A program made the position numbers and the translations under genes. Source: Proteles cristata cristata (taxonomy: Eukaryota; Chordata; Mammalia; Carnivora; Hyaenidae). Taken from it: 64,000 bases of DNA. How positions within the stretch are numbered: the first letter of the stretch is position 1; each line of letters starts with the position of its first letter. The stretch spans positions 124,001 to 188,000 of the forward strand of contig JAESUZ010004795.1 of assembly GCA_017311185.1 (NCBI GenBank), given 5' to 3'. Below are positions 45,631 to 57,112 of the stretch, in pieces. The notes under the pieces are model-generated. The model saw only the letters and a program-made list of their open reading frames with translations. It had not been told where the DNA came from and searched no databases.

Positions 45631-45853
45631 GGGGCGCCTGGGTGGCTTAGTCGGTTAAGCGTCCGACTTTCGCTTAGGTCATGATCTCGCAGTTCGTGGT
45701 TCGAGCCCCGCGTCGGGCTCTGTGCTGACTGCCAGCTCAGAGCCTGGAGCCTGTTTCAGCCTGTGACTCCCTCTCTCTCTGCCCCTCCCCTGCTCATGCT
45801 GTCTCTCTCTCTCTCCTAAAAATAAATAAAACATTTAAAAAAAATTTAAAAAA
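45631..45853 (+). mobile_element. Young SINEC element in the ERV, with TSD
   Basis: It has a 12-bp perfect duplication aagaagatagat (15 bp with one difference; 45616-45630 and 45854-45868). It dates the ERV as older than this SINE wave. Confidence 0.95.
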
Positions 45854-46332
45854 AAGAAGATAGATGATAAGTAGCCTGCAGCTAACACCTGAGAAATGTT
45901 ACCAGAGCCTTGAGGAACTTAACAAGCAACTTAAAGAAACTATAATACATTGTTCTCTTTCAAATTTCAGTCACCCCTATCTGTGTTTCTACCATACTTG
46001 TTGTTATACTCTCGGCTGTAGGGCTTAGACAAGTTACTCCCGTAGATAGGTGCCTCAGTCACAAACTCTTCTTGGCCTGCCTCTGTTTACTAGTGTCAGA
46101 ATGCCTAATTCTCCTGAGATGTATATGATCTGAGTTGTAATTGATGTTTGTCTGCATGTTTCTTCTCTGTCTTCATAACGGTCTCCTACCTCAGCTGGAC
46201 TAATCCTGGCACTAAACCTTGCCTTCTTACGTACACCTTCTTGCTAGCCAATTGCCTCCTTATATTCCTTGCCTGATTGAGGTCTCCAACGTGGATTAAG
46301 AAATTCTTTGGAAACTATTTACAAAATGAAAT

Positions 46333-46443
46333 TTGGGGGCATCTGGTTTCCTCGGTTTGTTAAGCTTCGGAATTCACCTCAGGTCATGATCTCGCAGTTC
46401 GTGAGTTCGAGCCCGGCATCAGGCTCTGTGCTGACAGCTCAGA
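46333..46443 (+). mobile_element. Truncated SINEC element
   Basis: The tRNA part only, from gggggcatctggtttcctcgg to tgtgctgacagctcag; the 3' half is replaced by unrelated sequence. Confidence 0.75.
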
Positions 46444-47365
46444 TGCCTCATCTGATGTCTCATCACCAAACTTCTGCTCTTCCTATCACCCTGGAATTAC
46501 ATTCCTCTGCTCTGAGATCCCAGACTCCTACACACTTCTCCACCATCCAGAGTCACATATACCCCTCATTTTGCCTGTCTTTAAAATCTCCAGGTCTCTG
46601 TGGATTCTTTGTACATATGCCATTACACTTGATTTTTTTTTTCCTATTCGGTCTTTTGTCAACCTGATTCTTAGTCCAGCTAGAAAGACCTGACAAGAGG
46701 ACATGAATTCTTGCTCCCAGACATTGAATATTAGATGTTTGATCACTCAGATAAAGTTCATTTCCATAATCACCCTTATTTGAGAGGGGGCATCCAATTT
46801 AGATTCCTCTATGCAGTTAAGGGGGGAACCAAAGTTCCCTGGAGCCCATAGGGCCTTGATTGGCTTCAGCTCCAAATAATACACATGGCAACATGGCACA
46901 TTCTGACAGGGCCTGTCCCAATCCCGTTCAAAGTACAGAAAGACAGAAATTAAGGCACTAAAACACATAGCCTTTGCTTCCACCTATCTGATTAGGGGTT
47001 TCAACGAAACATTAGCACCTATCATTGAGAAGTGGGAAGAGGAGTGAACCAAACCTCTGAGGATTATACACTGCTATCTTGGATCACATCCTTATGGAGG
47101 GAAAAATAATGAAGATTAGCGAAATATTAATAATTCTGTCATCGTACGATATTAGTGTGTCACTGTTATCTGTAGGTTTCATCAAAAGTACCAGCATAAT
47201 ATCCACTACCAACAACAAGGGAACAGAGTGCAGAGTAGAGGAGTACTCTCAGTGTCCTCTCTGCTACCCTCCGGGGTAGTAATAAAGTTTTACTTATTAA
47301 TAAATATTTATTTCTTTATTTATATTATTACAATATAAAAATTCACTTTAAAATTGTAACTTTAT
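46444..47365. other. Possible ERV 3' end or unrelated spacer
   Basis: I see no domain. An AATAAA occurs at 47281-47286 near an AT-rich run. It may hold env or LTR fragments of the upstream ERV, but this is a guess. Confidence 0.3.
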
Positions 47366-47441
47366 AAGGGCTCCTGGGTTGCCTTGTTAAGCCTGTGACT
47401 CTTGATTTCAGCCTCAGGTCATTATTTCGTGGCTCAGGAAA
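47366..47441 (+). mobile_element. Truncated SINEC element
   Basis: The short head segment aagggctcctgggttgcctt to cattatttcgtggctcagg abuts the dead finger array. Confidence 0.6.
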
Positions 47442-48220
47442 GTGGAGGCATTGGGTTAAAGGCTTTGTCATATTCTCCACAGTGGTTGGGTTTCTCTCCA
47501 AGTATACATACTCTGATGTCAAGGAAACTCTGAGCAATGGCTAAAGGCTTCAGCAAATTATTTACATCTGTAAGGTTTCTGCCCAGTACAAATTATGTGG
47601 TGCCCAGGAAGGCTCCAACTCCACGTATAGATTTTGCCACACTCTTGACATTTCTAAATTTTGTCTCCAGTTTAAACTCTCTGATGTGAAAAAAACGGAG
47701 TACTGGTTAAGGACGTTGCCGCATTCTTTACGTATCTATCTTTTCTTCTCAAGATGAAAACTCTTCCTTTAGAACGTTTTGAAGACTGCCTAAAAACTTT
47801 GCCACAACAACTACATTTGTTACCGTTCTCTCCAGCATGGAAACAGTGACATTTAATGAGGTTTGAGCATTGATCAAAGACTTTCCCACGTTGATTTCTT
47901 TTATAGCCGTTCTCTTGAAATGCAGTTCTATGCTATTTATTCGGATTTGATACACGCTTAACCTCTCCCCAGATTCACTGTGTTCTTAAGTTCTGTCTCC
48001 ATAATAAACACATTGGTAATTATTGAAGAAAGAGTCCTCACTAAAGATTTTCCCAAGTTCACAACCCATGAAAAGTTGCTCCCAACTCACTATTATGTGA
48101 TACTATTGAAGAGTGATGTTTGGATAAAGTCCTTTCTGTAATTATCAACATTAGACCTTTGAATCAAAGAGGAATTATTTGTTGGTGAAAGGATAATAAA
48201 CCCTCAAAAAAGAACACCCC

Positions 48221-48426
48221 AGGGGCACTTGCGTGGCTCAGTCGGTTGAGCGTCCGACTTCAGCTCAGCTCATGATCTCATGGTTCATGAGTTTGAGCCT
48301 CACATCAGGCTCTGTGCTGACAGCTCAGAGCCTGGAGCCTGCTTTGGATTCTGTGTTTCCTTCTCTCTCTGCCCCTCCCCTGCTCATGCTCTGTCTCTCA
48401 AAAAATAAACAAACATTAAAAAATTA
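48221..48426 (+). mobile_element. SINEC element, first of a pair at one target
   Basis: It has a perfect 15-bp duplication aaaaaagaacacccc (48206-48220 and 48427-48441). It is moderately diverged from the young consensus. Confidence 0.94.
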
Positions 48427-48441
48427 AAAAAAGAACACCCC

Positions 48442-48663
48442 CGGGGCGCCTGGGTGGCTTAGTCGGTTAAGCGTCCGACTTTCGCTTAGGTCATGATCTC
48501 GCGGTTCGTGGGTTCGAGCCCAGCGTCAGGCTCTGTGCTGACTGCCGGCTCAGAGCCTGGAGCCTGTTTCAGTCTGTGACTCCCTCTCTCTGACCCTCCC
48601 CTGCTCATGCTGTCTCTCTCTCTCCTAGAAATAAAAATATTAAAATAAATAAAGAAAGAAAGG
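48442..48663 (+). mobile_element. Young SINEC element, second at the same target
   Basis: It has an 11-bp duplication aagaacacccc (48431-48441 and 48664-48674). It is closer to the consensus than its neighbour and inserted exactly in that neighbour's right-hand target copy. Confidence 0.94.
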
Positions 48664-48839
48664 AAGAACACCCCAAATTGATCATGCTTAGAAATTTGAT
48701 CTTCATTTTTAAATTTCGAACCATCAGAAATGTTGGAATCATTTACCCAATACTATATTTTAAATAATTTTTTCTCTTCTTACTGTCCTTCCCATCTTCC
48801 CTTACCCCCCTTCCCTCTCCTTCCTTTCTTTTCCTTTTT

Positions 48840-49044
48840 ACTATATTACTATTTATTTAGAATGATAGGCAGGGAGGAGCACAGAGAGAAGGGGAGAGAG
48901 GGAGACAGAGATACAGAGAGAATCGCAGACTCCACCATCTCAATACACTGCCAAACTTTGGGCTCAAACTCATGAAACCTTGAGATCATGACCTGAGCCA
49001 AAGTTAAGGGTGGCATGCTTGACTGACTGACCCGCCCAGGCACC
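48840..49044 (-). mobile_element. SINEC element, diverged
   Basis: Left end actatattactatttattta; head ends gacccgcccaggcaccct. It sits where array C has the plus-strand SINE at 24536, so the two insertions are independent. Confidence 0.8.
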
Positions 49045-49476
49045 CTCCTCAATCTCTCCAGGCAGTAAGGATTTCACTGCAGGGAAAGAATCGAGTTAAG
49101 TTCTATCCATCATAAAATTCCTTCTGCTCTTCCTTCTCCCATTCACCTTCCCAATCTTTTGCTAACTCTGAGTTCAAAAAGCCAGTTACCGTATATTCCC
49201 AATAGCACTCCATGGAAACAATCTCCTTTGCCTGTCTTTGTCAATGAGCCCAAGGTGTGATCAAAAGGTATAACTGAAAGATAGCAAATGCATGATCCCT
49301 AAACTGCAGTTGCATCAATATACTATAAGGTGCTAATATAAAAACTTAATACCCATCACCAGACATCAGCAATTTGAGAAATAGGAGGCACAGAGACTTT
49401 ACTCCTCCTCCAGAGAAAAACAGACTGACCAAATTGCCGTTTCTTAAGAATTTTTTTGATGTTTTATTTATTTTTG

Positions 49477-49513
<37 letters not shown>

Positions 49514-50330
49514 CATCGTGATCAGGGGGCACTGAGAGAGTGAGAGAGACAGACAGACAGACAGATGGAGATAAAGAATCTGAAGACATCCTCCAGACTC
49601 TGAGCTAGCTGTCACCACATAGCCCGATGCGGGGCTCGAAACCACAAACTGGGAGATCATGACCTGAGCCAAAGTCAGACACTTAACTGACTGAGCCAGC
49701 AAGGAGTCCCCATACTACCCCCCCAGTTGCCTTATCAAGTGCTCCAGAATCCAGTTCGGCTAACAAAGCAATCCCAGGCAAGGACAAACTGAAGAAGACT
49801 CACAGCTAAGAGGGAAGAAAAGTTTGTGACACTTTCCACCCATAGCTCTTCACTCTACCTGGTTCTCCATAGCACGATGATGAGAATATGCTCCACTTTG
49901 CTCATGAAATAAGACATGAGTGACCTGTGTAGTCATCTGGCTCTTTTGCAGCTACCTGAGGGGACTTGATTCTGTCTTACATGACAGTGAGGGCGCAAGG
50001 AATGGAAGCATATTACGAATGCATTGTGCTGGCTGCTCGGAAAAGAAGTTGAGTATTTCTTCAAACACCAGAGAGACTGCAGAGCTAAAACCAAACATCA
50101 GTGACAGAGATGTATCATGTGCTCTCAATAAGTCCCAACACACTTTCATAACTGGGAAATTTAAAAAGCTCAGGCTTTACACATCCTCAGGATAGGTTTC
50201 ACAGGCCCCAGGATTTCTAGCACCGCTGACTATTATTTGTGTTCTCCTTTACAAAGCACGTTCATAAAACCGGGGACCAGAGACTGATTTGTAAATTCCC
50301 AAAACTCAGTGAAAGGTCACAAAGCATACC
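49045..50330. other. Duplicated intronic block of the KZFP unit (copy 2)
   Basis: This matches 24747-25700 in order and orientation, with one SINE added (49450-49709). There is no conserved open frame between the two copies. Confidence 0.6.
49450..49709 (-). mobile_element. SINEC element with expanded GA repeat
   Basis: A (GA)15-type run is at 49482-49510 and a (GACA)n run at 49550-49563. The head ends gagccagcaaggagtcccc. Confidence 0.87.
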
Positions 50331-50607
50331 AAGAAACAGAAAAATGTGTTCCAACTGAATGAACAAAACTACAAAACTTACTGTCAATTTATACATAACT
50401 ATTCACTACCCGACAAAGAACTCAAAATAATCACCATAATTATGCTCATGGAGGAAGAGAAGAAATGGGGAACTAAATGCTATCAGGAAAACTATCCATG
50501 GACAAAATTTAAAAAAATGAAACCAAGAACAATCTTGACTTTCTGTCAAAAAAAATAAAAAAAAGGAAACAAAAATTAGGAGCTAAAGAATCCAGTAAAT
50601 GCATTTT

Positions 50608-50816
50608 TAAAAATATTTTATTTCTGAGAGAGAGAGACAGCAAGAGCAAGGGCGGGTGAGAGAGAGGGAGATACAGAATCCAAAACAAGCTTCAGGCCCC
50701 GAGCTAGCTGTTAGCACAGAACCCAGTGCAGAGCTCGAACCGACGAACTATGAGATCATGACCAGAGCCGAAGGCTGACGCTCAACCGACTGAGCCACCC
50801 AGGCACCCCCCCTCCC
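50608..50816 (-). mobile_element. SINEC element, with TSD
   Basis: It has a perfect 16-bp duplication ccagtaaatgcatttt (50592-50607 and 50817-50832). Confidence 0.95.
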
Positions 50817-50852
50817 CCAGTAAATGCATTTTAAGAACCAGTAGAAAGAGTG

Positions 50853-50957
50853 GCAGTGCTTGGCTGGCTTAGTTGGTAGAGCATGCAGCTCTTCATCTCA
50901 GGGTTGTAGGTTTGAGCTCCTTATGGAGTGTAGAGATTAAATAGAATTTTTCAAAAA
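50853..50957 (+). mobile_element. Older tRNA SINE
   Basis: The short type has no long TC tract: gcttggctggcttagttggtagagc then catctcagggttgtaggtttgagctcc and gtgtagagattaaat. It resembles the older carnivore-wide tRNA SINE. Confidence 0.7.
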
Positions 50958-51408
50958 GAAAAATAGTCAAGGGTTATCAAAAGACTTGATCAAAGAGAAA
51001 AAAGAATCAGACAACTTCAAGACCACTTGTTTTAAATTACCCACGGATGCAGCACATTGAGATTGGAATAGGACAGGGTCCGAAGGACTTCTGGGACACC
51101 AACAAGTGAACCAACATACACATTAAGGGGACCCCGTAGGAGAGGAGAGTCAAAGGGGACAGAGAGCTTACTTGAAAAACTAATAGCTCCTAATTCCCAT
51201 ATTGGTGGAAAGAAACAAACATGCAGGAAGCCCAGGGAGTTTTACACCTAGCCAAATCTTAAACACATTGACACACTAATGTATCATCAACCACAGGTGG
51301 ACAGAGAACTTTGAAACACTAGTAGAAAAGGATTTCCTCTTATGCAGCAGACCCACTGAAAGACAGCAAGGGTTTCTCAACACACTTTATAAGAAATAGG
51401 CATAAAAT

Positions 51409-51624
51409 GGGGCGCCTGGGTGGCTTAGTCGGTTAAGCGTCCGACTTTCGCTTAGGTCATGATCTCGCGGTTTGTGGGTTCGAGCCCCGCGTCGGGCTCT
51501 GTGCTGACTGCCAGCTCAGGGCCTGGAGCCTGTTTCAGTCTGTGACTCCCTCTCTCTGACCCTCCTCTGCTCACGCTGTCTCTCTCTCTCTCCTAGAAAT
51601 AAATAAAATATTTTAAAAAAATTT
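51409..51624 (+). mobile_element. Young SINEC element, with TSD
   Basis: It has a perfect 18-bp duplication aagaaataggcataaaat (51391-51408 and 51625-51642) and is near-consensus. Confidence 0.96.
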
Positions 51625-51717
51625 AAGAAATAGGCATAAAATAATATAGTCAAGTATTAAAATGTCAACCAAGAACGTTCTATCTGGTAAAAGTGTCCTT
51701 CAAAGTGGAGAAACGAG

Positions 51718-51912
51718 AAGCGCCTGGGTAGCTCAGTCAGTTGGGCATTTGGCTTCGGTTCAGGTTATGAAGTTTGGGAGTTTGAGCCCTGCGATGGGCT
51801 CTGTGCTAACAGCTCAGAGCCTGGGGCCTTCTGATTCTGTGTCTCCCTCTCTCTGCCCCTCCCCTGCTCGGGATTTGTCTCTCAAGAATTGATAAGCATT
51901 TAAAAAAAATTA
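51718..51912 (+). mobile_element. SINEC element
   Basis: Head gaagcgcctgggtagctcag at 51718; tail gaattgataagcatttaaaaa. It lies in old L1. Confidence 0.88.
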
Positions 51913-53835
51913 TTGGAGAAATGAAGGATTTCCCAGGAAAAAACCTCTAGAAGTTTACCAGTCAACCGTCTCTACAAGAAAAATTAAAGGGAGATTCTGG
52001 TTAAAGCACAAAGATTGTAAAAGTAACTGAAACAAAACAAACATACAAACACTCTGCTTGATGTCAATACTTAAGCAACTAGGCAAACCTGTAGTTTGTA
52101 AGGAGGTACCACAAATCATTAATATTTCTGTGACAGAGTCTTCGAAAAACTAAAGATATAAAAAAAATCACAAATCCACCTTGGAGAGCATACAAAATAA
52201 CAGACAGTATATGGGATATCGGTAAGACAAAGCAGGTGCTGTACTGGACATGTTGGTTATGACAAGTTTTCAGTCATTCTCATGGTTACCACAAAGAAAA
52301 TGCTGAAAGAAGATAGAAAGGATAGGAGAATCCTATCAAAGCAGGTCATTACAAATATCCAAAAAAGAAAAAAAATAATGGAACACAGAACAGAGGGGAA
52401 GTGACATAAAATAGCCACAACAAATTCAGAAAGCTACAAAAAGTTGGCAGTAGTAATGGTTCCCTTTTGCTAATACACTGATTGTAAAAGGATTCAAATC
52501 CTCCAATTAAAAAAAAAAAACACACAATAGACTGGTTCAGTGAGTAAACAACAAAATCCTACAGTCTCCTGTCTGTGAGAGACTCACAGTAGATCTAAGG
52601 ACACACATAGGATGCAAGTCAAAGTATGTAAAAAGACATTCCATGCAAATGGAAGCCAAAAGGCAGCAGAGGTGGCCAGACTGTTATCAAACAAATACAG
52701 ATTCAGTGTCAAAAACTGTCAATGACAGAAAAATGACATTTTAGAAAGATAAAGCCATGAAATTACTGGGGCACTATAACAATTATTAATATGTATACAC
52801 CTAGCATCCAGGATCCCTTATGCCAAGTGAAACACATATGACAGAAATGAAGTCAACACCATCATCAGAGTAGCAGAGGATGACACGCCAGTTTAACCAG
52901 AAAGACAGAATAATGCACTTAAGCAACATGACAGACCAATTACGTAGGAGAAACATAATAAAGGACCTCTCCACCAAAGAGGAGGAGAATACACAATCTT
53001 GTCTTTTCCACATGGTTCAGGAATCCTGTAGAGATCATGTGTAGAGTACAAATCAAGTCTTAAGAAATTTGCCAAGACTGAAATCATACAACTATGGTTT
53101 TTTCGGCCGCCATGGAATGAAACTCACTTTTAAGATCAGATGGAGAATTTGGAAAGTCCATAAACATTTGGAAGCTGAACTATATGCTCTTGAACAATCA
53201 ATGAGTCAAAAGCCATGGAAGAAAAGGGGCAGAAAATATCTTGAGCTAAGTGGAAGGACACACAGTATAGTCAAACATACAGAACTCAGAGTAAGTAATT
53301 CTAAGGCAACAGTGCAGTAAAGAAACAACCTGTGAAATGGAAGTAAGTTTTTTGCATAGCATTTAGAACATACAGAATTAATATATAGGATATAGAAAGA
53401 ACCCATGCATCAACAACCAAAAAGCAAATAACATGGTTAAAAATTTGAAGAATAGAATGAGCATCATCCAGTGAAGATCTCCAAGTGGCCAACCGTATGA
53501 AAGATACTCAAAATCATTATTCCTTAGAGAAATACAAATCTGGCCACAGTGAGGGATCACATCACATGAGTTCACATCCCACTATTGAATAAACAGGAAC
53601 ACATGTTGGAATTGATGTGGAGAAATTAGAAGACTTATGCACTGCTTGAGTAAATGCAAATGGCACAAACACGATGAAAAACAAGATCAAGGTTTGTCAA
53701 AAACATTTAAATAATGTTATCGTAAAATCAGTATCCCAGTTGTCGGTATATAACCAAAAGAATGTAAACTAGGGTTTGCAAAAGACCTGTGCAGAAGTAG
53801 ATTCTTAGCAGCATTATTCAGAAAAGCCAAGAATA

Positions 53836-53990
53836 GGGATGACTGGGTGGCTCAGTCAGCAAAGTGTCCAACATTAGCTCAGGTCATGATCTCAAGGTTT
53901 GTGGGTTTGACCCCGCGTCAGACTCTGTACTCTCTGCAACTTCTTCTGCTCCCACCTCTCAAAACAGATAAACTTAAAATAATAAAATAA
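53836..53990 (+). mobile_element. SINEC element, shortened
   Basis: Head gggatgactgggtggctcag at 53837; the pyrimidine tract is reduced to tctgctcccacctctcaaaa. Confidence 0.82.
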
Positions 53991-54178
53991 GTTCAAGTTA
54001 ACATACAGTATAGTATTGCCTTCAGGACTAGAATCCAGTGGTTCTTCAATTACATAGGACATTCAGTGCCCATCTCAACAAGTGCCCTCCTTAATGGCCA
54101 GCTCCCTTCCCCAATACCCTTCCAGCAACCCTCAGTTTGTTCTCTGTAATTAAAAGTCTCTTAAATTATGTTGGGGCC
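53991..54178 (-). mobile_element. L1 3' UTR fragment, antisense
   Basis: The reverse complement matches the carnivore L1 3' UTR seen at 23880-23990 (cagtgcccatctcaacaagtg at 54067, ccctcagtttgttctctgtaa at 54130). Confidence 0.75.
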
Positions 54179-54514
54179 TCCACGTACAATCTCCCATTGT
54201 GTACAGATGTTCACAGGTCCTCAGAAGCAAGTCAGATCACATAGACCCTCACTGGCCATGGGGAGGCTTTTGGATTTTACGGTGAATGCCATGGAAGACA
54301 CTGGCACAGAGGGTACGCCTTACAGGATATAGAAGCATGGGAAGAAAGAGACAAGAAAGTCCTTCCATGACCATCAGCAAAATAAACCTAGGCTTCTAGA
54401 ATCATTCGATTCAAGCAGAGCTTCCCAGACCACATTTTAAGGTGTAAGGTCAAAGTTTTCTCCCTTAACCTTCGGCTCCCCCTTGTGTCCTTTACTTCAT
54501 TCATTCCCAGTTAC

Positions 54515-54855
54515 CTGGGTGTGTGATTACTCTCTCCTTTATCTTCATGCACCAGGGCTCTTTCCTTTTCCCAAATCTTTTATTAAAAAAAATTTTTAAA
54601 AATGTTTTATTTATTTCTAGGAGAGAGAGAGAGAGACAGCGTGAGCAGGGGAGGGTCAGAGAGAGAGGGAGTCACAGACTGAAACAGGCTCCAGGCTCTG
54701 AGCTGGCAGTCATCACAGAGCCCGACGTGGGGCTCGAACCCCGAACCGCGAGATCATGACCTAAGTGAAAGTCGGACGCTTAACCGACTAAGCCACCCAG
54801 GCGCCCCTCCTTTTCCCAAATATCTTAACTGGATCTATTCTAGAGACAGCAAGAC
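54515..54855 (-). pseudogene. KRAB-B exon split by a SINE
   Basis: The acceptor (…cctataaatag) ends just before 54855 and the donor gtaact begins just after 54515 on the minus strand. Removing the SINE (54577-54807) and one 14-bp target copy leaves exactly 96 nt in the correct phase, with no stop. It contains LAVSRIDPVKIF and KRKEPW motifs, a diverged but aligned B box. As it stands the SINE disrupts it, and no KRAB-A partner is found within the next 2.2 kb upstream. It belongs with dead array D. Confidence 0.9.
54577..54807 (-). mobile_element. Young SINEC element inside a KRAB-B exon, with TSD
   Basis: It has a perfect 14-bp duplication tccttttcccaaat (54563-54576 and 54808-54821) that is KRAB-B coding sequence. 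Confidence 0.96.
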
Positions 54856-55032
54856 CTATTTATAGGAAAAGAAGAGGTCCATGACCCTTGCTGGAGAATC
54901 GACAATTCCAAGTCCAGCAGTAGGCTCTGTAGAGCAGAGAACACATTACAAAAGGATGTAGAAAATTATTTCTCCAAACGTGATTTACTGATGGCCTCTT
55001 TCAAACACTTAGGAAGGCTTTGCAATAATCAG

Positions 55033-55243
55033 GTTTTTTTTAAAAAAATATTTTTATTTTATTTCTAGGAGAGAGAGAGAGAGACAGCTTGATCAGGGGA
55101 GGGTCAGAGAAAAAGGGAGACACAGACTCTGAAATAGGCTCCAGGCTCTGAGCTGGCAGTCAGCACAGAGCCCAACACGGGGCTCTAACCCATGACCTAA
55201 GCGAAAGTCGGACGCTTAACCGACTAAGCCACCCAGGCGCCCC
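55033..55243 (-). mobile_element. SINEC element, with TSD
   Basis: It has a perfect 12-bp duplication tgcaataatcag (55021-55032 and 55244-55255). It carries an internal deletion of the glycine-type 'cgaaccacgagatc' part of the head (55190-55200). Confidence 0.93.
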
Positions 55244-55303
55244 TGCAATAATCAGCTTCTTAACTCCACTTCCAGGGACTATGGAATCAAGAATAATGAA
55301 TAT

Positions 55304-55503
55304 TGGGGCACTTGGGAGGCTCAGATGGTGAAACGTGACTTCTGCTCAGGTCATGAGCTTGTAGTACATGAGGTCAAACCCCACATAGGTGTCTGCATGA
55401 AGCATGGGGCCTGCTTTGGGTTCTCTCCCTCCTTCTCTCTGCCCACCCCCATCTCACACTCATGCGCTCTCTTTCTCTCTCTAAAAATAAACTTTAAAAA
55501 ATT
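55304..55503 (+). mobile_element. SINEC element, diverged
   Basis: Head tggggcacttgggaggctca at 55304; tail ctaaaaataaactttaaaaaattt. Confidence 0.85.
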
Positions 55504-56138
55504 TACAACAAATAAGGAATATATATCACACTGTACGATGTTGACAACAGTATCCTATGCTATTTTCTAGAATTATCACTAACTCACAGTGAAGGTAACA
55601 GAGAACCTCAGGGAAGGGTAACATTTCAGTCTAGAAAAACCATCATAAATATTTCATTCCTGTCACCAACAAATTTCTGACTATTTCCTTGAAATGGTAT
55701 TGTCACTTGTGCCGAGCTACATTATAGAATTTTAAGAACTATGAACATAGAGTAGTTATAAGATACTTGTTAGATTTCGCTGTAAATTTACAGACAGCAA
55801 TAATGAAGAAAACATCTGTTACACCATGCAAGATAAAATTCAAACTTAATAGATTAAGGATTAATATAAAGCCTTTATTTGCAAAGGCCAGCAACTCCAG
55901 TAAACAAAGGAGAGAGACTTCATTTTCGGGGGGAATCTGTCAGAGAGACCCTGATCCATGTTATCCACGATAATATCAGCTGTAACGAGACAAATTGATA
56001 TCAGGGGCCTTATGCCTAGAGAAGGACTCATCACGGACGTTCTAGAGTTTCCAACGGAAGAAAAAAGTCACTAGGATACAAATTGTGAAAATACAGATTT
56101 TTGTAAATTTCAAGTCAAAGACTCCTCCCCAGTCTTAT
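55504..56138. other. Spacer where a KRAB-A exon would be expected
   Basis: Weak similarity to 30700-30800 fades near 55610. I find no 127-nt KRAB-A-like segment here or up to 57090, in either a clean or decayed form. It is probably deleted. Confidence 0.45.
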
Positions 56139-56152
56139 AGTCTTTAATGATT

Positions 56153-56364
56153 TTTTTAAATATTTTTTTTATTTCTAGGACAGAGAGAGAGCGAGCTTGA
56201 GCAGGGGAGGGTCAGAGAGAGAGGGAGTCACAGACTGAAACAGGCTCCAGGCTCTGAGCTGGCAGTCAGCACAGAGCCCGACGCGGGGCTCGAACCCACG
56301 AACTCCGAGATCATGACCTAAGCGAAAGTCGGACGCTTAACCGACTAAGCCACCCAGGCGCCCC
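56153..56364 (-). mobile_element. Young SINEC element, with TSD
   Basis: It has a perfect 14-bp duplication agtctttaatgatt (56139-56152 and 56365-56378). Confidence 0.95.
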
Positions 56365-56479
56365 AGTCTTTAATGATTCTTAAAAAGAAAGTCCTTGAAA
56401 CACACTACACAGCAAGGCTCTTTTTCAGAACATTGACTTATTCTGGGCCCAACAGTTAGTTGATTTGTTTTTCATGTAT

Positions 56480-56661
56480 TTTTTTTTTAGTTTATTTTGA
56501 GCAAGAGTGAATGGGGGTGGGAGACAAAGGGAGAGAATATACCAGACAGGCTCTGCTGACAGTGAGCAGCCTGACACAGGACTCACACAAAGCATGAGAT
56601 CTTGACCAGAGCCGGAATCAAGATTGCGACACCTCATTGACTGCGCCACCGGGGCCCCCTG
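56480..56661 (-). mobile_element. SINEC element, diverged
   Basis: Left end tttttttttagtttattttg; head remnant gactgcgccaccggggccccct. Confidence 0.8.
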
Positions 56662-57097
56662 ATTGTTCATGTTCGTAACCAGTTTACATAGACTCAGGCC
56701 ACACCCAGACAGAACATCCATATATAATCTTGTCCTTCACTGGGGCCCCAAACCTGACCCATCTCCCATGAGAATCTTGGGTATCAACACATCTCCATAT
56801 TGATCTCTCACCGAAGGGTTATTTTCAATAATTTGCAGGTCATGAATTCATGGCACGAATTCCTCATGCTGTATAGAATGCCTGGTTGTAGAGAATGGAG
56901 AGAAAGACTGGGGATAGAACACAGGAAGGTCGTAAAGAACTGAATGTGACTATCATGAAAGGGATAAACACTAGTCTAAAGCAAATTTGTTAGGCGGGTT
57001 CATCAGAGGAGGAAAAGTAAATATTTGGAAGCTCTAAATACATGGCATTTCAGAGTAACGAGGACACAGCCTCTGAGCTAAGTGAAGCAAAATTTAC

Positions 57098-57112
57098 CTG
57101 AGACGCAGACAT
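57098..57112 (-). pseudogene. First coding exon of the dead KZFP unit D
   Basis: ATG at 57112-57110 opens MSASQ and ends at a donor gtaaat (57092-57097), parallel to 36443-36457. The exon itself is intact, but its downstream partners (KRAB-A missing, KRAB-B split, fingers dead) make a product unlikely. Confidence 0.7.

Larger units (their letters stand above)
41401..46329 (+). mobile_element. Class I-like endogenous retrovirus remnant
   Basis: The order is LTR 3' part with AATAAA (41456-41461) ending at 41520, tRNA-Gln primer site, leader with a possible splice donor (ggaggtaagtc near 41700), an intruding LTR-like block at 42500-42649, then pol in the order RT, RNase H and integrase to about 45540. 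gag and protease are not recognisable and env is at best a trace after 45870. No complete 3' LTR is found. Every coding block is broken by stops and frameshifts. It lies between two KZFP units. Confidence 0.75.
47442..48740 (-). pseudogene. Dead C2H2 zinc-finger array D
   Basis: On the minus strand there are fossil fingers with recognisable linkers at 47460-47960. One retains SCCGKVFRQSS (about 47775-47810), others have lost Cys pairs or the frame. The spacer half follows to 48205 and, beyond two SINEs, 48675-48740. The order and text of the spacer match array C (24.0-24.4 kb) and array B (13.3-13.6 kb). Together with the KRAB-B remnant at 54.5 kb and first exon at 57.1 kb it forms one dead KZFP unit. 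Confidence 0.83.
50331..53835 (+). mobile_element. Old L1 sequence with later SINEs
   Basis: Diverged plus-strand L1 runs from the ORF1-like zone shared with 25.7-27 kb (aaggggaccccgtaggagagg at 51124; gtcaaccaagaacgttctatc at 51664) into ORF2-like text (gagactcacagtagatctaag at 52577; tattccttagagaaatacaaatc at 53518). It is interrupted by five SINEs or SINE fragments. Confidence 0.65.

Noticed and set aside
55504..57091. Search for a novel defence or mobile system between KRAB remnants
   Set aside because: Only SINEs and unidentified spacer were found. Nothing suggests a new system.
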